Below the pieces are notes generated by a model, which was not told the DNA's origin, did not search any database, and saw only the letters and a list, made by a program, of their open reading frames with translations. Shown here one piece after another: positions 15,105 to 23,293 of a DNA stretch of 39,670 nucleotides (positions are counted from its first letter, which is position 1; every line of letters starts with the position of its first letter). The translations under genes were made by a program, and so were the position numbers. This DNA is from Armatimonadota bacterium (GTDB lineage: Bacteria > Armatimonadota > UBA5829 > JAUSEB01), in NCBI GenBank assembly GCA_030649165.1, contig JAUSGG010000145.1, forward strand, positions 1-39,670, in the 5' to 3' direction.

Positions 15105-17673
15105 AGCGGCGGGAATCGATCGCGACTCGGGATATGGTATCATCGACGCGGTCGCCGCCATAGGCAGCCTTGGCCTTCCGCCTCCCGATTTCGCCTCGGT
15201 TGACCGCGACAACTTCTGCGCCGACGATCCCGGCGACATAAGCCTTTCGGTAACAGGCGGATCCGGAACAACCCTGCGCTGGTTTGACGACACCTGCGGC
15301 GGCAACTCCATCGGCACGGGGACGCCACTTGTGATACCGTCACCCACGGTGACCACGACCTACTACGCTCGTTGGGAGAATATCTCTGGTAACTCGGATT
15401 GCGCAAGCGTAACGGTGACAGTGGGGGAAGTGCCGCCACCGCCGACCAACCCGAGTCCAGCCGACGGAGCGACGGGTGTGCCGGTTGACGCGGCCCTGTC
15501 GTGGAACAACGGCGCCGGTGCGTCGCCACAAGACGCCCCCGTTTCCTTGCTGCAGAACGGCGGATTTGAAACCGGCGACTTCTCCGGCTGGACGATTGTG
15601 ACCGGACCAGGCTACGAGTTTCAGCCGTGGACGCTTGCCTCATACGGCAGTGGGTCTTGGTTCGGCAACGGCGTGCCTGCCGAAGGGAACTACTTCGCAC
15701 AAAACGGGTTCGATGGAGAATCCGGCCTTTACTATGACATCTATCAGGAAGTTGCCATTCCGATTGCGGCGGCATCAGCCCAACTGGAGTGGAGTGACCG
15801 CCTGCAATGGGACACGACCTTTGGCGCCACAGTGGAGCGTCCCTATCAGGTTACGTTGCAGCCCGCGGGAGGAGGCACACCTTTAGCCATCTTGTTCTTG
15901 ACAGCCTTACCGCCAGGAACAACGGGCGACACGGGATATGTAACCCATTCCATCGATTTGCTTGCCGCGGCACCTGGGATTGCCGGTCAGACCGTGCGTA
16001 TCAACTTTCACGAGTCTATCCCTGAGTCGTCAATGGGACCGGCGCAGTTCGATCTCGACGGCGTAGCGTTGACCGTGGTGGAGAATGCGGAAACTTATGA
16101 CGTCTACATGGGCGACTCCTGCGAATCAATGAGCCTGATTGGCTCGGATATAACCTCGCCTACATATGATCCCCCAGGAGATCTGCAAGACTGCACGACC
16201 TACTATTGGAAGGTTGTGGCGAAAAACGGCTGCAGCGAGGAGGGTCCTTGCTGGTCATTCACAACAGGGACGCCGCCTTTGGCGCCGACTGAAGCATCGG
16301 TTGACCGGGACAACTTCTGCCCCAATGATCCCGGTGACATTAGCCTTTCGGCAACGGGCGGCTCAGGCGATACCCTGCGCTGGTTCAACGACACCTGCGG
16401 CGGCAACTCCATTGGCACGGGCAACCCGCTTCTGATACCTTCGCCGACCGTAACGACTACATACTACGCTCGGTGGGAAAACACCTGCGGCAACTCGACC
16501 TGCGCCAGCGTGACTGTGATCGTGACTGACAACGAGAACCCCGTCATCACCTGTCCCGGCAACATCACGCAGACGGCTGACGTCGGCAAGTGCGGGGCGA
16601 CGATCACGATCATCCCAGCGACGGCGACTGATAACTGCGGAGCGACGGTAGCCGGAGCGCGCAGCGACGCGCTTCCTCTGACCGACGACTATCCCGTAGG
16701 GACAACGACGATCACCTGGACGGCGACGGACGCAGCGTTGAACACGGACACCTGCGCTCAGACGGTGACCGTGACGGACAATGAGGCTCCTATGATCACC
16801 TGTCCCGGCAACATCACTCAGACGGCTGACGTCGGCAAGTGCGGGGCGACGATCACGATCATCCCCGCCACTGCAACGGACAACTGCGGAGCGACGGTAG
16901 CCGGAGTGCGCAGCGACGCGCTTCCTCTGACCGACGACTATCCCGTGGGGACAACGACGATCACATGGACGGCAACGGACGCGGCGTTGAACACGGACAC
17001 CTGCCCTCAGACAGTGACCGTGACTGTCAACCCGGGGATCAGCATTCCTCAGGCGAAGGCGCTAGCTGACACCACGAAGTTGTGCCTGGGGTTGAAGGAG
17101 GTTACCGCCGTCTTCAGCGATCGGTTCTACCTGGAAGAGAGTAACAGGATTATGGGCATCCTGGTTGTTCCGACCGCGATGCCGCCCGGAGTCGCGCCTC
17201 GTAAGAAGGTTGACCTGAGCGGAACTATGGGGACGGACGCGAACGGCGAACGCTGCATCATCGAGGCTAATGTGGTGGTAACGGGAGAGGCGACAGTAGA
17301 AGAGTCTGTGCGACCGTTCTTCCTGGGCCACGCCTCAGTCGCCGGGCCCGATCTACTACTTCCGTTGACGGGATTCGGCCAGCAGGGTGTGGTGAACCCC
17401 TTCGGTCCGAACAATATCGGCCTGCTGATCATCGTTTGCGGCAAGGTGACGCAGATCGGCCCAGACTACCTCTACATTGACGACGGCCACAACCTGAAGG
17501 ACGGGACACTTACCGGCGCCGAGGAGAACGTCGGTGTGCGGATAGCGTGCAATCCGTCCGTATACGCCGCCGGCGACTACGTGCTGGTAACCGGGGTGAG
17601 TTCCTGTTTCCGGTTGTCGCCGACCGAACTGGGGCGGCGGGTCCAGGCGGTGGAGGTCAGGAAGCTGCGGTAG
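15034..17673 (+). CDS. 3' part of the frameshifted peptidase: FN3, Ig-like and HYR domains plus a shared C-terminal module
   Basis: This frame continues the peptidase domain (PSLTPSRMRTAFAATALDIE) and is unlikely to have its own start. An Ig-like repeat containing DNFCADDPGDISLSV follows (about 15190-15420). An FN3 domain begins at PPPTNPSPADGATGV and is interrupted by a ~185-residue jelly-roll-like insert starting NGGFETGDFSGW. It resumes at AETYDVYMG. A second copy of the Ig-like repeat (about 16290-16530), two nearly identical 83-residue HYR domains, and the two-OB-like C-terminal module (17035-17673) complete the protein. The module matches the end of the GH99-like protein. Many Cys residues suggest disulphides in an extracellular stalk. 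With the 5' part the intact product would have about 1,436 residues. Confidence 0.8.
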   Translation: MTTNPSLTPSRMRTAFAATALDIEAAGIDRDSGYGIIDAVAAIGSLGLPPPDFASVDRDNFCADDPGDISLSVTGGSGTTLRWFDDTCGGNSIGTGTPLVIPSPTVTTTYYARWENISGNSDCASVTVTVGEVPPPPTNPSPADGATGVPVDAALSWNNGAGASPQDAPVSLLQNGGFETGDFSGWTIVTGPGYEFQPWTLASYGSGSWFGNGVPAEGNYFAQNGFDGESGLYYDIYQEVAIPIAAASAQLEWSDRLQWDTTFGATVERPYQVTLQPAGGGTPLAILFLTALPPGTTGDTGYVTHSIDLLAAAPGIAGQTVRINFHESIPESSMGPAQFDLDGVALTVVENAETYDVYMGDSCESMSLIGSDITSPTYDPPGDLQDCTTYYWKVVAKNGCSEEGPCWSFTTGTPPLAPTEASVDRDNFCPNDPGDISLSATGGSGDTLRWFNDTCGGNSIGTGNPLLIPSPTVTTTYYARWENTCGNSTCASVTVIVTDNENPVITCPGNITQTADVGKCGATITIIPATATDNCGATVAGARSDALPLTDDYPVGTTTITWTATDAALNTDTCAQTVTVTDNEAPMITCPGNITQTADVGKCGATITIIPATATDNCGATVAGVRSDALPLTDDYPVGTTTITWTATDAALNTDTCPQTVTVTVNPGISIPQAKALADTTKLCLGLKEVTAVFSDRFYLEESNRIMGILVVPTAMPPGVAPRKKVDLSGTMGTDANGERCIIEANVVVTGEATVEESVRPFFLGHASVAGPDLLLPLTGFGQQGVVNPFGPNNIGLLIIVCGKVTQIGPDYLYIDDGHNLKDGTLTGAEENVGVRIACNPSVYAAGDYVLVTGVSSCFRLSPTELGRRVQAVEVRKLR
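16534..17031 (+). repeat. Tandem 249-bp in-frame duplication (two HYR domains)
   Basis: Two units, each starting near ATCACCTGTCCCGGCAAC (16546 and 16795), are offset by 249 bp (83 codons) and nearly identical. One clear amino-acid change is Ala to Val in VAGARSD/VAGVRSD. The near identity suggests recent duplication or gene conversion. Confidence 0.85.
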
Positions 17674-17683
17674 TGATACAGCT

Positions 17684-17712
17684 TGCGGCGGAGCGTAGGG
17701 CGCTCCGCCGCA
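17684..17712. terminator. Strong bidirectional hairpin between convergent genes
   Basis: GCGGCGGAGC (17685-17694) pairs perfectly with GCTCCGCCGC (17702-17711) over a 7-nt loop. It lies just past the stop of the sedolisin-like gene and downstream of etfA on the other strand. TCCGCGTTAATCC words (17715-17750) follow. Confidence 0.6.
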
Positions 17713-17751
17713 GCTTATCCGCGTTAATCCGCGTTCATCGGCGGTTTCAAA

Positions 17752-18951
17752 TCAGTGCCCCCGCATCGCCGCGATCTTCTTCGTGAGCAGCGGGACGACC
17801 TCAAGGCAGTCGCCGACGATCCCGAAGTTCGCAACCTGGAAGATCGGCGCGTCCGGGTCCTTGTTGATGGCGATGATCGTGTCCGCGGAGGACATCCCCG
17901 CGAGGTGCTGCACTGCTCCGCTGATGCCGCAGGCAATGTAGAGCTTAGGGCAAACGGTCTTGCCCGTCTGTCCGACCTGGTGCGGGTATGGAATCCATCC
18001 CGCGTCAACCGCCGCGCGGCTCGCGCCGACCGCCCCGCCCAGGGCCTTGGCCAGTTCTTCTATAATCGCGAAGTTGGCGGGGTCCTGAATACCGCGGCCT
18101 CCTGAGACGATGACATCGGCGTCCACGATGTTGACGGTCGATTCCATCTGCTCGATGAACTCCAGTATCTGGCTCCTGGAGCCGAACAACTGAGGCTTGG
18201 CGTTCAGCTTCACGATCTCGGCCTTGTGGCCGTTCGAGCTTTTCGGGCTGACCGGAAAGACCTTGTGCCTGACCGTGGCCATCTGCGGACGGGTGTATGG
18301 GCAGAGGATTGTCGCCATGACGTTTCCGCCATAGGCGGGCCGGGTCTGGTACAGCAGGCTGTCTTCTTCTCCGATCGCAAGCCCGGTGCAGTCGGCAGTG
18401 AGGCCGGTGTAGAGTTGAACTGCGACGCGCGACATGAACGAGCGACCCGTAGTCGTCGCCCCGGCGAGAAGAACCTCCGGCTTTTTCTCACGGATAACGT
18501 CGGAGAGGACGCGGCCGTAGCGCTCGCCGTCGTAGCTCTCCAGCTCGGGGGCCTCGTAGAGGTAGATCTTGTCTATCGGGTATTCGGCAAGCTCGGCGGC
18601 GGCCTTCTCGAGGTTGCTGCCTATGGCTATGACGGCCAGTTCCGAACCGCGGGCGTCCGCCAACTGGCGTCCGACGCTCACCAATTCGACCACGACCGGC
18701 GCGATCTGGCCCTTAAACTGCTCGCCGAAGATCCAGACGCCCTTGTACTGGTTCAGGTCTTCTTCCGCCTGCTTGTCCACTTCCATGACTATCGCGCGGA
18801 AGCGGCACGTGCTGACGCACGAGTTGCAGTAGTTGCACAGATCGAGGTCTATGATCGCGAGCTTGTTATCGACCTCGATGGCCATTTGCGGACAGCTCTT
18901 GACGCAGAGCCCGCAGCCGTTACATTTCTCCTCTATAACTCGGATGGCCAT
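17752..18951 (-). CDS. etfA: Electron transfer flavoprotein alpha subunit with N-terminal ferredoxin domain
   Basis: Residues 1-60 are a two-cluster ferredoxin domain. The first Cys set is [12 protein letters not shown]; the second is [11 protein letters not shown], followed by Arg instead of the usual Pro. From about residue 68 it is an EtfA, with [27 protein letters not shown], and the FAD-binding C-terminal half ([50 protein letters not shown]). Ferredoxin-fused EtfA occurs in ETFs that link acyl-CoA dehydrogenases to NADH and ferredoxin, as in caffeyl-CoA reductase. Its ATG directly follows the etfB stop, so translation is coupled. Its 5' neighbours are etfB, hicB and an acyl-CoA dehydrogenase. 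Whether it bifurcates electrons is inferred. Confidence 0.92.
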   Translation of the reverse strand: MAIRVIEEKCNGCGLCVKSCPQMAIEVDNKLAIIDLDLCNYCNSCVSTCRFRAIVMEVDKQAEEDLNQYKGVWIFGEQFKGQIAPVVVELVSVGRQLADARGSELAVIAIGSNLEKAAAELAEYPIDKIYLYEAPELESYDGERYGRVLSDVIREKKPEVLLAGATTTGRSFMSRVAVQLYTGLTADCTGLAIGEEDSLLYQTRPAYGGNVMATILCPYTRPQMATVRHKVFPVSPKSSNGHKAEIVKLNAKPQLFGSRSQILEFIEQMESTVNIVDADVIVSGGRGIQDPANFAIIEELAKALGGAVGASRAAVDAGWIPYPHQVGQTGKTVCPKLYIACGISGAVQHLAGMSSADTIIAINKDPDAPIFQVANFGIVGDCLEVVPLLTKKIAAMRGH

Positions 18952-19749
18952 CTATACGATCTCCAACTCCTTCAGCAATCCCGCGAGCTTGTCCGCCAGT
19001 TCGTCAGGCTCGCCGGCCCATTTCTCACCGCCCTCGCGATGCGGCGGGCTGAAGACCTTCACAACCTGCGTCGGCGATCCCTGAAGGCCCAGCTTGCTCT
19101 CGTCGGCCTCGATGTCAGCCGGCTTCCACATTGGTATCTCCGCTTTCTTCGCGTTCATCTTGCCGCGCAGGGAGGGGGTTCGAGGCTCGTTGATCTCCTT
19201 TACCACGGTCAGAACCGCGGGCAGGCGAAGCGAGCAAATCTCGTACCCGTATTCGTGCAGACGCTTGACGGTGATTTTTCGCTTTTCCAGCGACTCGATC
19301 TTGGCGACGTAGGTCGCCTGGGCGTAATCCAGATGCACCGCGATGCCCGGGCCGACCTGCCCTGTGTCGCCGTCTATCGCCTGCATACCGCAGAAGATCA
19401 GATCAGGTTCAAGCTTCTTCAGAGCCAGAGCCAGCGCGTAGGAGGTTGCCCAGGTGTCGGCTCCGGCGAAGGCACGGTCGGAGAGCAGAATGGCATCGTC
19501 CGCGCCGAGAGCGATCGCGTCTCTCAGTATTCCTTCCGCCGCGGGAATGCCCATAGTGATGACTGTAACCGTCGATTCCTCGCCCTGTTCGGCAAGCCGT
19601 TCCTTGACGCGAACAGCCTCTTCAAGGGCGTAGACATCGAACGGGTTGATCTGCGAGTCCACCCCCTCGCGGATGAGGGTATTGGTCTCAGGGTTGAACT
19701 TGACCTCCGTGGTCGCCGGTACTTGTTTTATGCAGACACAAATCTTCAA
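18952..19749 (-). CDS. etfB: Electron transfer flavoprotein beta subunit
   Basis: This 265-residue protein has the full EtfB length. It opens with KICVCIKQVPATTEV and contains INPFDVYALEEAVRVKE, VTVITMGIPAAEGILRDAIA, DLIFCGMQAIDGDTGQVGP and LPAVLTVVKEINEPRTPSL. With EtfA it forms the soluble flavoprotein that takes electrons from acyl-CoA dehydrogenase. The extended NPFDVYALEEA region resembles the NADH-linked, bifurcating-type ETFs more than mitochondrial ones, but that is a judgement by eye. The start is TTG with GGGTGAT 7-8 bases upstream. The stop abuts the etfA ATG. A CATCTGTGTTTATCTGTG word array lies immediately upstream. Confidence 0.93.
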   Translation of the reverse strand: MKICVCIKQVPATTEVKFNPETNTLIREGVDSQINPFDVYALEEAVRVKERLAEQGEESTVTVITMGIPAAEGILRDAIALGADDAILLSDRAFAGADTWATSYALALALKKLEPDLIFCGMQAIDGDTGQVGPGIAVHLDYAQATYVAKIESLEKRKITVKRLHEYGYEICSLRLPAVLTVVKEINEPRTPSLRGKMNAKKAEIPMWKPADIEADESKLGLQGSPTQVVKVFSPPHREGGEKWAGEPDELADKLAGLLKELEIV

Positions 19750-19765
19750 GCTCTATCACCCCGAA

Positions 19766-19806
19766 TCCCTATCCATCTGTGTTTATCTGTGTTCATCCGC
19801 GGTTAA
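19766..19806. repeat. CATCTGTGTT word array
   Basis: Units of about 10 bp (CATCTGTGTT, TATCTGTGTT, CATCCGCGGTT) lie between hicB and etfB. Related arrays flank the other genes of this cluster at 17715-17750, 20017-20047 and 20066-20103. Confidence 0.6.
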
Positions 19807-19810
19807 AAAA

Positions 19811-20005
19811 CTACTCCCGCCCCGCCGGCTCTGGAACGGGCTTCCCGTCAGCATGTAGCTGTTCGATGTAAAGCTCAATGGCCTCCCGTATCAGCTTCTC
19901 GGCCTCCTCAAATGTCTTGCCCACAGCATGACAGCCAGGCAAGTCCGGCACGGATGCCCCCCAACTGGTCGGGCCTTCTTCGTAGACTACGACGTATTCC
20001 TTCAC
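19811..20005 (-). CDS. HicB-like antitoxin-type protein (orphan)
   Basis: From the GTG at 20005 this is a 64-residue protein: KEYVVVYEEGPTSWGASVPD, then LPGCHAVGKTFEEAEKLIRE and AIELYIEQL. This is the HicB partial RNase H-like fold, with the typical PDLPGC turn. HicB proteins usually neutralise the HicA mRNA-cleaving toxin, but I see no HicA gene beside it. It may be a solitary HicB regulator. Upstream in-frame codons would add about 30 residues made entirely of an intergenic word array, so the GTG, with GGGAGC a few bases before it, is preferred. It sits inside a gene set that otherwise forms an acyl-CoA dehydrogenase-ETF operon. Confidence 0.8.
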   Translation of the reverse strand: MKEYVVVYEEGPTSWGASVPDLPGCHAVGKTFEEAEKLIREAIELYIEQLHADGKPVPEPAGRE

Positions 20006-20065
20006 GGCGCGCTCCCGATATCCGCGTTCATCGGCGGTTGCTTTTCCCCCGTTCCGCCGGTTTCC

Positions 20066-20103
20066 TATCTGTGCCCATCTGTGTTCATCTGTGGCCAAAA
20101 ACC
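20066..20103. repeat. CATCTGTGTTCATCTGTGG word array
   Basis: This array of about 10-bp units sits at the 3' end of the acyl-CoA dehydrogenase gene. It is the same word family as 19766-19806. A further block (TCCGCGTTCATCGGCGGTT) lies at 20017-20043. Confidence 0.6.
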
Positions 20104-21270
20104 CTAATCCCGCCCTGCCGCCGCGCTGACGAGGCCTCTGCCTATCTCATCCCTCTGAATCTGGTTCGTCCCCTCGTAAATCTGCGTGATCTTGGCGTCG
20201 CGCATCAGCTTCTCGACAGGATACTCCTTCATATAACCGTATCCGCCGAATATCTGGACCGCGTTGGTGGCAACCTCCATCGCCACGTCCGAGGCGAAGC
20301 ATTTGGCCATAGCCGAATACATGGTCGAGCGCTTGCCCTCGCTTGCGTCGATAGCGCGGGCGACGGCGTAGATCAGCGCGCGGGAGGCTTCGACCTTCAT
20401 CGCCATATCGGCCATCATGAAGCGCAGCCCCTGGAAGCTTGAGATCGGCGCGTTGAACTGCCGTCTCTCGCGGGAATAGCTCACTGACAGGTCCAGCGCC
20501 TCCTGGGCAATGCCGAGCGCCTGGGAGGCGACGCCAGGTCGGGACATATCGAAAGTCTTCATCGCCGTGAAGAACCCCGTGCCCGGACGGCCCAGCACGT
20601 TCGCCGCCGGCACGCGGCAGTCCTGGAAAACCAGTTCCCGCGTCGCGGAAGCGCGTATGCCGAGCTTATTCTCTTTCTTGCCGAATGTGAAGCCGGGAGT
20701 GTCCTTTTCCACCACGATGCAGGAGACTCCTCGGGCCCCGCGGGCCGGGTCGGTGACGCAGAAGACGCTGTAGATATCGGCCTCGCCGCCGTTCGTGATC
20801 CACTGTTTCGTGCCGTTGAGGATGTATTCGTCGCCGTCGAGGAGGGCCTTGGTCTGCATTCCGGCGGCGTCGGAGCCTGCGTTGGCCTCGGTAAGGGCAA
20901 ACGCGGCGAGCTTCTTGCCGGAGGCGACCTGCGTCAGCCACTTCTTCTTCTGCTCTTCACTTCCGGAGATGATTATGGGAAACGCTCCCAGGCCGGTCGC
21001 CGCAAAAGCAAGCGAAATGCCGCCGCAGGCTTTGGATAACTCCTCCGTCACGATGCACATGTTCATGACGCCCGTTCCGCCGGCCATACCGTCGTATTCC
21101 TCGTCTATGAATACTCGGAACAGATCGGCTTCGGCGATGGCCTCGACGATCGGCCAGGGGAACTCGCCCGACTCGTCGTACTCGGCCCGAACGGGGCGAA
21201 TACGCTTGTCGGCGATCTCCTTCGCAACGTCTCTCATGAACTGCTGCTCTTCCGTGAAGAAGTAGTCCAT
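20104..21270 (-). CDS. Acyl-CoA dehydrogenase
   Basis: This 388-residue flavoprotein has the standard acyl-CoA dehydrogenase layout. The N-terminal helices start at MDYFFTEEQQFMRDVAKEI. The FAD-binding middle has FALTEANAGSDAAGMQT, KQWITNGGEADIYSVF and GKKENKLGIRASATREL. The C-terminal helices include QIFGGYGYMKEYPVEKLMRD and end at IYEGTNQIQR, whose Glu is the expected catalytic base. It oxidises an acyl-CoA (or reduces an enoyl-CoA) and exchanges electrons with ETF. The ATG has GGAGG 6 bases upstream, which excludes the longer frame. It is first in the run leading to hicB, etfB and etfA. Chain-length specificity cannot be read. Confidence 0.93.
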   Translation of the reverse strand: MDYFFTEEQQFMRDVAKEIADKRIRPVRAEYDESGEFPWPIVEAIAEADLFRVFIDEEYDGMAGGTGVMNMCIVTEELSKACGGISLAFAATGLGAFPIIISGSEEQKKKWLTQVASGKKLAAFALTEANAGSDAAGMQTKALLDGDEYILNGTKQWITNGGEADIYSVFCVTDPARGARGVSCIVVEKDTPGFTFGKKENKLGIRASATRELVFQDCRVPAANVLGRPGTGFFTAMKTFDMSRPGVASQALGIAQEALDLSVSYSRERRQFNAPISSFQGLRFMMADMAMKVEASRALIYAVARAIDASEGKRSTMYSAMAKCFASDVAMEVATNAVQIFGGYGYMKEYPVEKLMRDAKITQIYEGTNQIQRDEIGRGLVSAAAGRD

Positions 21271-21361
21271 CCGAACCTCCTGTAAAGCGGCGCGGGCGCG
21301 GAACGGCCCGGCATAAGAAATTGCGGCCCCGCCGTGACGCCGCGACCGCAACTCTGTAATT

Positions 21362-21367
21362 ATTATA
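21362..21367 (-). promoter_or_regulatory. Candidate -10 box for the acyl-CoA dehydrogenase-ETF operon
   Basis: A consensus TATAAT on the minus strand lies about 90 bases before the ATG at 21270. No good -35 is found at 17 bp. The leader contains imperfect GC-rich pairing around 21320-21350. Confidence 0.3.
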
Positions 21368-21430
21368 CATCAGACGCGCTTGTTCCTTCCAGCGCGGCAA
21401 TGGGGAAGTGAGAGTTCAGTTCTACGGGAA

Positions 21431-21740
21431 TGTCATTCCGAACGTATACCAAAAGAAGCCCCGGAGGACGTCATTCCGAGGAGGAACGACGAGGAATCTG
21501 CTTTTTCCGGAACTCACCACAGCAAAAGCGGGTTTCTCGACTCCGCTAGCGCTCCGCTCCTAAGAAAGCGCCCTGTTTCGGGATTTCCGGGTTGGGATGC
21601 GAGGTTGTGCTATAACCGCACGAGTGTGAAGCCCAACCCTCAAATCCCGAAACACCGGGGTGGTTTCTTTCCGAAATAACCCGGCTTGCGGGGTCGGTTG
21701 CTCGAAATGACAATTCCCGGAAGACTGAACTGCTACATGG
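21431..21740 (+). repeat. Composite repeat: copy 2 of the 130-bp element with inserted sequence
   Basis: 21441-21560 matches window bases 1-120. The continuation found directly at 128-155 appears here only at 21707-21735. The ~145 bp between includes the 80-bp GTTTCGGG element (21575-21653) and about 50 bp more. This looks like one repeat inserted in another. No gene was found in the 564-bp gap 21271-21834. Confidence 0.7.
21575..21653. repeat. 80-bp palindrome-ended repeat, copy 2 (inverted relative to copy 1)
   Basis: It starts GTTTCGGGATTTCCGGGTTG and ends CTCAAATCCCGAAAC, the reverse complement of the ends of 1240-1319. The middle differs between copies. Confidence 0.75.
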
Positions 21741-21834
21741 GGAAGGGTTATGAGGATTAGAGGGCTCAAGTCCTCAGCAGGTAATGCCTGGGTGATCCGC
21801 TAAGGTTGTAATAGAACAAGGAAGGGGACACGCT

Positions 21835-23079
21835 GTGAAACCGAAGCATGTGATAGTCTGTCTGATCGATGCGGCCGGCGCCGGGCACATGAGCTGCTAC
21901 GGCTATCATAGGAAGACGACCCCCAACATCGATGCGCTCGCCGCGGACGGCATCATCTTCCGCCGGTGTTTCACCCCGGGAGATTTCACGATGGTCGGAT
22001 GCGGCTCCTTTCACACAGGCAGGTACGCCGAAGGCCACGGGGCGTATTACCTGGAACGGCGGCTGAAAGACGATGACCTCACTTTTGCCGAAACGATGCG
22101 CAGAGCAGGATACGTCGCGGGCGGGTTCTCCGCCAACACGTACGCCAATTCGTACATGGGGTTTCACGTGGGTTTCGACCATTTCGATGATATGAAGGAG
22201 GGCCTCAAGGGGAGTCGTCAGCGCGGGACTGACGAGATGTACGAATGCGAGCAGCGCTGCCACGAACGGTTCAACGCCTGGATGGAGCAGGCAGCCGGGC
22301 AATCCGTATTTGCCTACGTCCACTTCCAGCCGCCGCACGGCGACTATGAAGCGCCCATGAGCTTCCGGTATAGATGGGCAAACCCCGCGCACTGGATCCC
22401 CAACACTTCCGCGGACGCGCTGGAGGCGTGGGAGCAGGGTAAGGCTCCGTTCACCCAACAGGACGTGGACTACGTGCGCGACCTCTATGATGAGAACATG
22501 TTCTACGCCGATTACAACGTGGGGCTGGTTATCCGGAAGCTCAAAGACCTCGGCGTGTGGGACGACGCTTTGTTCATAGCGCTCTCAGACCACGGCGAGG
22601 CCTTTATGGAGCACGGCTTCACGCTGCACAACACCACGCTGTACGATGAGATGATCCACGTCCCGCTCATCCTCAAACGCCCGAAAGGAATGGACTTCGA
22701 ATGCAAAGACATAGACGCTCTCGTTGAGTTGATAGACATATATCCCACCGTCGCCGAGATGATCGGAGTCGAACTCCCGAACGGCACGGTGGACGGCAAG
22801 AGCTTCCTGCCTCTCCTGACCGGCGAGGCCGACAAAATCAAAGACTACACGCTCTCAAGATCGGCCCACAACCTCACCCCCATTCTGTCCGTGAGGACGC
22901 TCAAGCACAAATACATTTTCAACCAGATGACGGGAACGAGGGAGCTTTACGACCTGGAATCCGATCCCCTTGAGAAGAGTAACATCATGGACGGAAACAG
23001 CAGCCTCGCGGCGGAGCTCCATAAGCTTCTTGAGCCGGCGCTTGAATATTATCGAAAAGAGATCGAAAAGCAGAGCTGA
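21835..23079 (+). CDS. Sulfatase-fold (alkaline phosphatase superfamily) hydrolase without the Cys/Ser nucleophile
   Basis: This 414-residue cytosolic-looking protein has the sulfatase fold: VIVCLIDAAGAGHMSCYGY, TTPNIDALAADGIIF, LSDHGEAFMEHGF and HVPLILKRP. Likely metal ligands are D12, D252, H253 and H265. Where sulfatases carry the C/S-x-P-x-R formylglycine motif, this protein reads TMVGCGSFHTGRY. T52 aligns with the nucleophile, so the motif cannot be matured to formylglycine. Thr nucleophiles are known in phosphodiesterase members of this superfamily, so a phospho-ester or phosphonate substrate is possible. The usual second Asp of the N-terminal DxxRxD motif is also missing. GTG start with AAGGAAGGGG about 7 bases upstream. 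The gene stands alone. Confidence 0.82.
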   Translation: MKPKHVIVCLIDAAGAGHMSCYGYHRKTTPNIDALAADGIIFRRCFTPGDFTMVGCGSFHTGRYAEGHGAYYLERRLKDDDLTFAETMRRAGYVAGGFSANTYANSYMGFHVGFDHFDDMKEGLKGSRQRGTDEMYECEQRCHERFNAWMEQAAGQSVFAYVHFQPPHGDYEAPMSFRYRWANPAHWIPNTSADALEAWEQGKAPFTQQDVDYVRDLYDENMFYADYNVGLVIRKLKDLGVWDDALFIALSDHGEAFMEHGFTLHNTTLYDEMIHVPLILKRPKGMDFECKDIDALVELIDIYPTVAEMIGVELPNGTVDGKSFLPLLTGEADKIKDYTLSRSAHNLTPILSVRTLKHKYIFNQMTGTRELYDLESDPLEKSNIMDGNSSLAAELHKLLEPALEYYRKEIEKQS

Positions 23080-23165
23080 CCGCAACTACGTTCGCAATCT
23101 GAAATCTGAAATCTCAAATCCCAGGATTAGCCTCTTCATGAAACGCGGCGCATCCGGCGTTTCAT

Positions 23166-23252
23166 TAGGAGCGGAGCGCTGGCGTAGTCGAGGAATTTGC
23201 TTCTGTAAAGCGGCCGGAAAAAGCAGATTCCTCGTTCCTCGGAATGACGTTG
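23166..23252 (-). repeat. Dispersed 130-bp repeat, copy 3 (inverted, diverged)
   Basis: The reverse complement reads CATTCCGAGGAACGAGGAAT, then CTGCTTTTTCCGG, and ends with the GCGCTCCGCTCC block, matching copies 1 and 2 with small deletions. Confidence 0.7.
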
Positions 23253-23293
23253 CCCGGCAGGCGCTCACCATTCCTGAACTGTTACATCTCCCA

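Noticed and set aside
19750-20103. A HicA toxin gene next to HicB
   Set aside because: Both sides of HicB are short word arrays; no frame with the HicA double-stranded RNA-binding fold or its conserved Gly-His motif was found.
21271-21351. Upstream extension of the acyl-CoA dehydrogenase
   Set aside because: The added residues match no dehydrogenase, and the ATG at 21270 has an ideal ribosome-binding site.
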